From: Deltaproteobacteria bacterium
Lineage (GTDB): Bacteria; Myxococcota_A; Polyangia; Polyangiales; JADJMO01
DNA: 64,000 bases
Direction of reading: 5' to 3'
Assembly: GCA_016182965.1 (NCBI GenBank)
Contig: JACPFM010000035.1
Span: forward strand, 1 to 64,000
Of the stretch, positions 57,960-64,000 are shown piece by piece. A model generated the notes under the pieces. That model ran no database searches and was not told the origin of the DNA. It worked only from the letters and a program-made list of their open reading frames with translations. Position 1 is the stretch's first letter, and each line of letters starts with the position of its first letter. Made by a program: the position numbers and the translations under genes.

Positions 57960-58535
57960 ATGTCCGATCAGGACGCGATTGCGGTCCTCCGGGCGCGCGT
58001 AACGTCGATTCCGGCCGACCTCAAGGCCCTCTTCGCGGTCGTCGACGACCCGGAGCTCTCCGACGATCTGCGCACGCTCGCCGCTGCAGCGATCTTCTAC
58101 AACCTGAACCCATCCAACCTCATCCCGCTCACGGGGGGAGGCACGCTGGGCCTCGCCGACGACGCGATCGCCATCCGCTGCGCGCTCGACGAGGTGCGCA
58201 GGCTGAGCCCCGAGCGCGCGAAGAAGCACGCCGAGGCAGCACCCGAGGCGTGGGACGGCCTCGAGCGCGAGATCGCGCTCATTTCGTCGATGCTCGGCGA
58301 TCTCTGGCTGCCGTTCTCCGACGCCTGGCGCTCGGTCGGCATGCAGGAGTGGCGCGGGCATGGCGCGAAGCAGTGCGTGAGCGACGCCGAAGAGTCGACC
58401 TGGCTCTACGAGGCGGTCGAGGAGCAGATGGCCCTCCGCGACGTCGACGAGCACGCCGTCGTGCGCGAGGTGCAGAAGGCGCCGCTCGTGGCGAAGCTCT
58501 CCGCGCGGCTCGCGACGAGGAAGTCCCGTGCGTAG
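57960..58535 (+). CDS. YkvA/DUF1232-like protein
   Basis: The 191-residue product starts at ATG 57960. The centre reads FYNLNPSNLIPLTGGGTLGL then ADDAIAIRCALDEV, which matches the DUF1232 motif P-x-D-L-I-P-x-x-G-x-x-D-D-x-x-x-L. The role of this family is not known, though many members are membrane-associated. Here the usual hydrophobic helices are weak. The stop overlaps the next lipoprotein start by eight bases, so both are co-expressed. Confidence 0.6.
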   Translation: MSDQDAIAVLRARVTSIPADLKALFAVVDDPELSDDLRTLAAAAIFYNLNPSNLIPLTGGGTLGLADDAIAIRCALDEVRRLSPERAKKHAEAAPEAWDGLEREIALISSMLGDLWLPFSDAWRSVGMQEWRGHGAKQCVSDAEESTWLYEAVEEQMALRDVDEHAVVREVQKAPLVAKLSARLATRKSRA

Positions 58536-58986
58536 GCTGGCGCTCGCCGCCGCGCTCCTCGTGTGCGGGTGCGGCGTGAAGGAAGACGTCTCGCTGCTGG
58601 TGTTCGCGCGTGGCGCGCAGCTGACCAAGGGCACCAACGCCTTCGGCAGCAAGCTCGACGGCAAGGTCGAGATCGTCTTCGACCTCGGCAAGTACGGCAA
58701 CGAGTCGGTGCGCGTCGAGGCGATCCAGCTCGGGATCTACCGCGACACCACGCAGCTCGTGCCCGGCGCGAAGTTCGAGCTCCCGGCCGGCACCGCGTTC
58801 CCGGTCGACCTCGCGCCGGGGCAGCGGGGCTCGTTCGGCTACACGATCACCAAGGAGTCGATCACCGCCGACGAGGCCGCCGCGCTGTGCGCCGCGCCGG
58901 TGAAGATCACCGGCACGGCGAAGCAGACCGGCAAGCCCGAGATCGCCATCGCGTCGGCGCCCTTCGCCGTCGCGGGCTGCCCCTGA
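58528..58986 (+). CDS. small lipoprotein, function unknown
   Basis: The 152-residue product starts at GTG 58528 and has a short signal peptide with lipobox LLVCGC (Cys13 or Cys15). The mature part is beta-rich and has two cysteines near the end that may pair. No family is recognised. It overlaps the DUF1232-like gene by eight bases. A convergent lipoprotein gene ends eight bases further on. Confidence 0.65.
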   Translation: MRRLALAAALLVCGCGVKEDVSLLVFARGAQLTKGTNAFGSKLDGKVEIVFDLGKYGNESVRVEAIQLGIYRDTTQLVPGAKFELPAGTAFPVDLAPGQRGSFGYTITKESITADEAAALCAAPVKITGTAKQTGKPEIAIASAPFAVAGCP

Positions 58987-58993
58987 TCGAAGA

Positions 58994-59965
58994 TCAGAAG
59001 CAGGTGCCGCCGGTCGACGCGTTGGTCAGGCGGCAGGCCTCGCCCACGACGTAGAGGTCGATGGCGTCGGCGGTGCCGAGCTTGCGGTCGATCTTGCAGA
59101 ACGGGTCTTTGAGCGTGCACGCGGTGGCCGAGCTCTTCGCCTCGAGGCTCAGCGACCACGTCGACACGCCGGAGACCTCCTGCGCGAGGAACTCGCTCTC
59201 GGGGACGAAGATCACGCCCTGGCAGTCGTTGGTGGTCTTCGACACGACGGCGGTGCCCGACGTCGGGATGCGCGCGCGGAGCAGCTCGAAGTCGGTCTTG
59301 CCCTTGCCGGCGCAGTAGTCGGGCGGGAGCACGTCGCTCGAGAAGACGATGCCCTTGAGGTCGGGGATGAGCGCGAGCTTGGTCGCGCAGGTGGCCACGA
59401 CGTCGGCGGTGGCGCTCGGCGTCGCCTTGCAGGTCGTCTGCGCCCACGGCACGCGCGTGTTCGGCGTGTCGGTGCCGTTGCCGTTGAGGCCGCGGAGATA
59501 GCCGGTGACCGTGATGGTGAGCTCGCCCTTGTCGGTGGGCAGTCCGACCAGGCGACCGTCGACGCGACCGGAGCCGTCGGCGGCGTTGCCGATCGCGTTC
59601 GACTCGACCTTCACGGTGCCGGCCTCGTACTTCGCGAGCGCGTAGGCGATGCGGCCGCCGACGGTGATGTCGGTGAACGTCGAGCCGCCGCCGTAGTCGC
59701 GGACGTCGTCGCTCGCGCCGCCGACCAGGTCGTTGGCGCGCACGATCACCGCGGGCGGCGCCGGGGCGTCGACGGCGCCGTCGGTCGGGGTGGTGTCGAC
59801 GCCTTCGTCGGCGACGTCGGCTCCGGTGTCGTCGCCCGCGTCGTCGGCCGCGTCGGGTAGGGGGTCGTCGTTGACCATGACGGTGCACCCGTTGGCCAGG
59901 CTGGCGGCGCCGAACGCGAAGGAGGCGAAGAGGGCGAGGGAGCCGAGGCGAAGAAGCGTGCGCAT
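58994..59965 (-). CDS. lipoprotein with Asp-rich linker, function unknown
   Basis: The 323-residue product starts at ATG 59965, with GGAGGATC upstream; TTG 59980 is less likely. The lipobox is LANGC. The linker is Asp/Ala/Gly/Thr-rich (about 30-70). The C-terminal domain is beta-rich, with several Cys and repeats of IDLY or ITVTGYLRG. No known domain was recognised. The cysteine pattern and linker type link it to other lipoproteins in this window. Confidence 0.65.
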   Translation of the reverse strand: MRTLLRLGSLALFASFAFGAASLANGCTVMVNDDPLPDAADDAGDDTGADVADEGVDTTPTDGAVDAPAPPAVIVRANDLVGGASDDVRDYGGGSTFTDITVGGRIAYALAKYEAGTVKVESNAIGNAADGSGRVDGRLVGLPTDKGELTITVTGYLRGLNGNGTDTPNTRVPWAQTTCKATPSATADVVATCATKLALIPDLKGIVFSSDVLPPDYCAGKGKTDFELLRARIPTSGTAVVSKTTNDCQGVIFVPESEFLAQEVSGVSTWSLSLEAKSSATACTLKDPFCKIDRKLGTADAIDLYVVGEACRLTNASTGGTCF

Positions 59966-60084
59966 CGAAGGATCCTCCAAGACGGGTGTGGAGCGGGGTC
60001 CTACCCGGTCTGCCGATCGACGGCCAGCGGGGCGGGAGATTCACCCGCTCGCACGCGTAGCCACGATCGTGCCATCTTCTCGGG

Positions 60085-60918
60085 GTGACCCTGGCGCGAT
60101 GGATGCTTGGCGTGGTGGCCGTGGCGCGGCTCGCGCCCGACGGCTGCGGCGGCGATTCCTCCGGCGATCCGCCCGGTCCTGCAGACACGGGCGCCGAGGT
60201 CCGCGACGCAAGCGCGGAGACCGACGCACGAAGGAAGCCGCAGCCGGGTGATCTCTGTGTCACGCGCGCCGACTGCGACGACGACGTCTTCTGCACCGGC
60301 GTCGAGGAGTGCATCGCCGGCCGGTGCACCTCCCCGCGCAACGCGGCGTGCCGCGATCCGGGCGGCTGCGCCGTCGCCACCTGCGACGAGGCGGCGCTCG
60401 GGTGCGCGTTCGACGCGACCAAGGGCTCGTGCACCGACGGCGTGTGCACCTCGAACGGCGGGTGCCGGCCGCTCGACGGCTGCACCGGCGACGCCGATCC
60501 GAAGTGCGACGACGCGCGCTCGTGCACCGACGATCTCTGCGTGTCCGGCCAGTGCGTGCACCTGCCCGTCGACGCGCGGTGTCCTTCGGTGGGCGCGTGC
60601 GGGGTCGGCGTGTGCCTCGGCGATTCGGTCGCGCACCCGAGCGGCTGCGGCGCCCGGCCCGACGCGTCGCGCTGCGCCGAAACCGAGGGCTGCGCGGTCG
60701 ATCTCTCGTGCGTCGCGCTGCCCGCCAGCTGCGCCGACGATCACGACTGCGCCGACGGATCCTGGTGCGACGGCGTCGAGCGTTGCGTGTCCGGCCGCTG
60801 CGTGCACGGCACCAGGACGACCTGCGCCGGGCGCGACGCGTGCGAGCACGCGTCGTGCAGCGCCGCGGGCGTCGGCGACCCGTGGTGCCGCATCACGAGG
60901 CTCCCCCGCTGTCCTTAG
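60085..60918 (+). CDS. Cys-rich lipoprotein with repeated six-Cys modules
   Basis: The 277-residue product starts at GTG 60085 and has a signal with a possible lipobox APDGC. The mature protein carries about 30 cysteines in repeats such as CDDDVFCTGVEECIAGRC, CDDARSCTDDLCVSGQCV and CADGSWCDGVERCVSGRCV. These small disulfide modules are common in secreted myxobacterial proteins and resemble DUF4215-like or cysteine-knot repeats. No catalytic domain is present. It ends 22 bases before the membrane protein gene. Confidence 0.7.
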   Translation: MTLARWMLGVVAVARLAPDGCGGDSSGDPPGPADTGAEVRDASAETDARRKPQPGDLCVTRADCDDDVFCTGVEECIAGRCTSPRNAACRDPGGCAVATCDEAALGCAFDATKGSCTDGVCTSNGGCRPLDGCTGDADPKCDDARSCTDDLCVSGQCVHLPVDARCPSVGACGVGVCLGDSVAHPSGCGARPDASRCAETEGCAVDLSCVALPASCADDHDCADGSWCDGVERCVSGRCVHGTRTTCAGRDACEHASCSAAGVGDPWCRITRLPRCP

Positions 60919-60940
60919 GATCGAGTAGCGTCCCGGACCG

Positions 60941-62452
60941 ATGTCCGAGCCCACGCCGGAAAAGGACGCGACCCCCGAGGCTGCAGAGGCGCCGAAGAGC
61001 GAACCCGCTCCCGCAGGCCGTGCGTTCGACTCGCTCAAGCGGCGGCTGTCCGTCGCGCTGGCGATCTACGCGCTCTGCACCGCGGTCTTCGCCTGGGTCG
61101 CCGGCGATCGGCTCGAGATCCACACGATGAACAACCACTTCGCCATCCAGGCCGAGGTCTGGAAGGCGGGGCGGTGGTACCTGACCGAGGAGGACCTCGC
61201 CGGCCGCCATCACCGGCGCGAGGTCGACATGGGCAACGACTGGGCGGTGGTCCAGCACAAGGACCGGGCGACCGGCAAGGTCGAGACGCGCTACTTCAAC
61301 TCGTTCCCGGTGTTCCCCGCCGTGCTGATGTACCCGTTCGTGTCGCTCGCCGGCAGCGCGCTCATGTTCAAGGACGCGCTGTTCGTGGTGGCCCTCGCCG
61401 GCGTCGGACCGGCGCTGCTCTTCCTCGCGCTCGAGCGGCTGCGCCTCCAGGGCCGCAACGGCCGCACGTGGAAGGAGAACGCGTTCCTCGCGCTGCTCTT
61501 CGCGCTCGGGAGCGTCTATTTCTTCAGCGCGGTGCAGGGCACGGTGTGGTTCGCCGCGCACGTCGTCGCGGTGGGGCTCCTCTGCGGCTACCTGCTCGCG
61601 AGCCTCCACGCCGACAAGCTGTGGGCGTGCGCGCTCGCGGGCCTGCTGGTCGGGTGCGGGTGGCACACGCGCCCGCCCTTCATCCTCGGCGTCGCGCTCT
61701 TCGCCTTCGAGGCGGCGCGCGTGTCGCTGCGGGGCGAGGTGCGCGCCGACGGCACCCTGCTCGATCGCGCGCGCGACGCGTGGAGCAAGCTCGACAAGCG
61801 CGCGGTCCTCGTGCGCTACGCGCTGTTCGCGATCCCCATCGTGGGCGCGATCGGCGTGATGCTCGCCATCAACGACGCTCGCTTCGGCAACCCGTTCGAG
61901 TTCGGCCACACGCTCCTCAACGTGGTGTGGATGGAGCGCGTGAAGCGCTGGGGGCTCTTCAGCTACCACTACCTCTCGCGCAACATGACCTGCGCGTTCA
62001 CGCTGCTGCCCATCGTGAACCCGGCCGACGCGCCGGCGCACGTCGGGCGCGTGCAGTTCTCGGGGAACGGCCTCGCGCTGTGGGTGACCACGCCGCTGTT
62101 CCTGTGGCTGCTCTGGCCGAAGCAGAAGGGCGCGCTCCACTTTGCGCTGTGGGCGACGGTGGCGCCGATCGCGCTCCAGGATCTGCTCTACCAGAACAGC
62201 GGCTGGGTGCAGTTCGGCTACCGCTTCTCCAACGACTACGCGCCGTACCTCTTCGTGCTGCTCGCCATCGGCGCGCGGCCGTTCGGCGCGATGTTCAAGG
62301 CGGCGGCGGCGTGGGCGCTGGCCATCAACACCTTCGGCGCGGTGAGCTTCCAGCGGCGCGGCTACGAGAAGTACTACTACCTGCAGACCTACACGCTGCA
62401 GGCGTACGACGGCAAGCCGTCGCTCCAGTCGGTGACCTACCCGCCCGACTGA
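60941..62452 (+). CDS. polytopic membrane protein, GT-C glycosyltransferase-like
   Basis: The 503-residue product starts at ATG 60941. An acidic N-terminal tail precedes about 10 hydrophobic helices. The first luminal loop has a conserved-looking segment, GDRLEIHTMNNHFAIQAEVW, and an Asp-rich turn. The helix order resembles GT-C enzymes that use lipid-phosphate sugars, and a W-H-T-R-P-P motif follows one helix. No acceptor or donor can be named. The stop is directly followed by the heptamer array at 62458. Confidence 0.6.
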   Translation: MSEPTPEKDATPEAAEAPKSEPAPAGRAFDSLKRRLSVALAIYALCTAVFAWVAGDRLEIHTMNNHFAIQAEVWKAGRWYLTEEDLAGRHHRREVDMGNDWAVVQHKDRATGKVETRYFNSFPVFPAVLMYPFVSLAGSALMFKDALFVVALAGVGPALLFLALERLRLQGRNGRTWKENAFLALLFALGSVYFFSAVQGTVWFAAHVVAVGLLCGYLLASLHADKLWACALAGLLVGCGWHTRPPFILGVALFAFEAARVSLRGEVRADGTLLDRARDAWSKLDKRAVLVRYALFAIPIVGAIGVMLAINDARFGNPFEFGHTLLNVVWMERVKRWGLFSYHYLSRNMTCAFTLLPIVNPADAPAHVGRVQFSGNGLALWVTTPLFLWLLWPKQKGALHFALWATVAPIALQDLLYQNSGWVQFGYRFSNDYAPYLFVLLAIGARPFGAMFKAAAAWALAINTFGAVSFQRRGYEKYYYLQTYTLQAYDGKPSLQSVTYPPD

Positions 62453-62457
62453 CACGA

Positions 62458-62586
62458 GTCGTCAGTCGTCAGTCGTCAGTCGTCAGTCGGGACGCGGCAC
62501 CTGCGCGCGGCAGCGAGTCAGTCACCCCCCGCGAGGAGACCGGCTTCCCATCTCGAACTGACGACTGACGACTGACGACTGATGAC
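62458..62586. repeat. 129-bp element bounded by inverted heptamer arrays between convergent genes
   Basis: (GTCGTCA)x4 (62458-62485) and its inverse (TGAYGAC)x4 (62559-62586) flank 73 bp. The inner right part GAGACCGGCTTCCCATCTCG matches the element at 51419-51626. The left array starts five bases after the stop of the GT-C-like gene, while the right one lies 62 bases past the stop of the TPR gene on the other strand. The unit can fold into a long hairpin that might serve as a bidirectional terminator. Confidence 0.85.
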
Positions 62587-62648
62587 CAGGCGTTCGTGCG
62601 CAGCGACGACGCGCGCGTCCGAGAGCCGCTACCGCCCCTTCGAGGCCG

Positions 62649-63653
62649 TCAGTTCAGCTCGTGCTTCGGGCGGTCGGGGCCGCGGCCCTTGTCGAGGAAC
62701 GTCGCGGTGATCTCGTGCTCGAATGTGGCGAGCAGCTCGTCTTCGAGCTCTGTCGCGCTCCCGAGCACGCGCTCCATGTTGCGCTGGTAGACGAACACGC
62801 GCGCGCACGGCGGACCGGGGCGCTCGGGCGTGGCGATGCCGTCGAGGAGCATCGGGGCGCGCGGGTCGATGCCGTCGGCGATGACCTCGTGACCGGGCAG
62901 CGGCAGCACGTAGACCTCGGCGTGCTCCACGAAGCGACGCAGCGCCGGATCGAGCCGGCCGATCGCGCTCCGCGCCGCCTGCGCGAACGCGTCGGTGGGC
63001 AGGGCCCACGGCGCGGGCGGCGCCTCGCCGTCGAGGAAGCGCACGCGGAGGAAGGCGGAGGTGGCGCCGAGGTGATCGCCCTTCGCGTCGCGGATGAGGC
63101 CCTGGTAGTAGCGGGCCTCGGCGTGATCGGGATCGCGCTCGAGCGCCTTCTCGATGCGCCCTTCGGCGTGGTCGATCTGCCCGACCTCGAACCACGCGCG
63201 GCCGACGAGGAAGTCGTAGCGATCGCTCTCGAACGGGCCGACGGGCATCATCCCGAGCGCGCGCTTGACGCCTTCGTCGTCGCGCTTGCTGAGGAGCGCG
63301 TCGATCTTGATCAGGAGCGCGTCGGCGACCTCGTCGTCGGTCTCGGCCCAGGTGAGGGCCTCGTCGCACATCTCGACCGCCTCGTCGAACTCGCCGAGCG
63401 GGTGCACGAGCACCTCCGCAGCGTTGAGCATCGCGTCGAAGTAGCCCTCGTCGAGCGCGAGCGCGTCTTTGTAGTGCTCGATGGCCTCTTCGGGATCGCC
63501 GTTCATCGCCGCGACGAACCCCAGGAGGTTGTGGACCTCGGGGGCGTCGGGGTCGATCTCGAGCGCTTGGCGCGCGGCTGCTTCGGCGCCCCGTGAGTCG
63601 CCGTGCTGCGCGAGGTCCCATCCGCGATCGAGGTGCGCCGTCAGCTGGTCCAT
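62649..63653 (-). CDS. TPR protein with degenerate zincin-like C-terminal domain
   Basis: The 334-residue product starts at ATG 63653. Five or six TPR units cover about 1-215, for example AARQALEIDPDAPEVHNLLG and ALERDPDHAEARYYQGL. The C-terminal part (about 235-320) looks like the PF06262-type metallopeptidase fold, with VYVLPLPGHEVIADGIDP, an LFxxxRxME-like turn, and the helix LLATFEHEITATFLD. The expected HEIGHH motif reads HEITAT, so only one metal-binding His and Glu remain. Proteolysis is doubtful. The repeats suggest it binds other proteins. Confidence 0.75.
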   Translation of the reverse strand: MDQLTAHLDRGWDLAQHGDSRGAEAAARQALEIDPDAPEVHNLLGFVAAMNGDPEEAIEHYKDALALDEGYFDAMLNAAEVLVHPLGEFDEAVEMCDEALTWAETDDEVADALLIKIDALLSKRDDEGVKRALGMMPVGPFESDRYDFLVGRAWFEVGQIDHAEGRIEKALERDPDHAEARYYQGLIRDAKGDHLGATSAFLRVRFLDGEAPPAPWALPTDAFAQAARSAIGRLDPALRRFVEHAEVYVLPLPGHEVIADGIDPRAPMLLDGIATPERPGPPCARVFVYQRNMERVLGSATELEDELLATFEHEITATFLDKGRGPDRPKHELN

Positions 63654-63796
63654 CCTTCTCGACGCGTCTCCTAGCACAGTCTCCTGGGGACGGTCTCCTT
63701 GGGCACTCCTTGGGCAGGCGGCGAGCGGGCGCGGGCTTCCCGAACGCCGGATCCCGCCCTCGACAGGCGGCCTCGGACCGGGCACTTTCGCCGGGC

Positions 63797-64000
63797 ATGG
63801 TCGCTTGGCCCATCAGGTGGGACGAAGAGGTCGAGGTCGTGGTCGTCGGCGGCGGTCCGGGGGGGAGCACAGTCTCCGGCCTGCTCGCCGCGTCCGGCCG
63901 GAAGGTGCTGGTGCTCGAGCGCGAACGACTGCCGCGCTTCCACATCGGCGAGTCGCTTCTGCCGTCGAGCACACCTGTCCTGCGCGCGCTCGGCCTCCAC
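63797..64000 (+). CDS. FAD-dependent oxidoreductase, halogenase/geranylgeranyl reductase-like (3' end outside window)
   Basis: Only 68 codons are inside the window, from ATG 63797. They show a Rossmann dinucleotide-binding motif VVVVGGGPGGSTVSGLLA, an acidic end of the second strand (VLVLERE) and RFHIGESLLP, the motif typical of flavin-dependent halogenases and related geranylgeranyl-reductase-type enzymes. The flavin would be bound in the cytoplasm. The substrate cannot be determined without the rest. The gene is divergent from the TPR gene across 143 bases. Confidence 0.85.
   Translation, partial: MVAWPIRWDEEVEVVVVGGGPGGSTVSGLLAASGRKVLVLERERLPRFHIGESLLPSSTPVLRALGLH

Overview
The window is high-GC chromosomal DNA whose gene content points to a myxobacterium (phylum Myxococcota). 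The main evidence is a MYXO-CTERM-like tail, a gliding-motility GltJ/AgmX-like zinc-ribbon/GYF protein, three Hanks-type kinases fused to zinc ribbons, FHA, cyclase-like, AAA or TPR parts, a MopE-type metal-binding motif, and many Cys/Asp-rich lipoproteins. The order or genus cannot be fixed from the sequence. I saw no tRNA, rRNA, CRISPR array or prophage.

Layout. 1-5531: 3' part of DNA polymerase I, a family-1-like glycosidase, an ABC exporter and a YflT-type stress protein. 5553-9112: a thioesterase and a zinc-ribbon membrane protein on the minus strand, divergent from an SPFH-GYF protein that ends in a clear terminator. 9152-13845: an accessory patch with a lipoprotein, a frameshifted gene, a solitary Y1/REP-type transposase with its own sigma-70-like promoter, a nucleotidyltransferase remnant, a shortened SPFH paralogue behind a hexanucleotide array, and a ~122 bp tandem repeat. 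13846-22589: a Ser/Thr kinase, then rpoN, hpf and the overlapping regulatory PTS operon ptsN-hprK-rapZ-ptsH-ptsI, in which ptsI carries a frameshift best explained by a 5-nt deletion. 22985-32754: a degenerate HtrA-PDZ protein, an NtrC-type regulator, two tandem esterase lipoproteins, an MFS-like protein, a TPR-type protein with an RCC1 lipoprotein, and pdxA.

32924-42574: two secreted repeat proteins (DTG and DTYVPP repeats), a BrnT-type toxin-antitoxin pair, CCA-adding enzyme, a kinase-FHA-degenerate GGDEF fusion and two lipoproteins. 42611-51288: a 1347-residue kinase-cyclase-like-AAA-TPR protein, a rhomboid-like pseudoprotease, a MopE-like lipoprotein, and four tandem small lipoproteins sharing the motif GPKQDDP. 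51686-64000: a GltJ-like protein, a zinc-ribbon membrane protein, an OmpA-type porin with calcium-binding repeats, several lipoproteins, a polytopic GT-C-like protein, a TPR protein with a zincin-like end, and the start of an FAD-dependent oxidoreductase.

Two kinds of structure are not explained by genes. Two families of heptanucleotide tandem arrays (GTCGTCA and GGTCGAA) are scattered between genes, often just after stop codons and often in inverted pairs. Small lipoproteins and secreted proteins with acidic, repetitive N-terminal linkers also recur throughout. The best candidates for undescribed biology are the four-gene GPKQDDP lipoprotein cluster, the heptamer repeats, and the pair of SPFH/zinc-ribbon loci.
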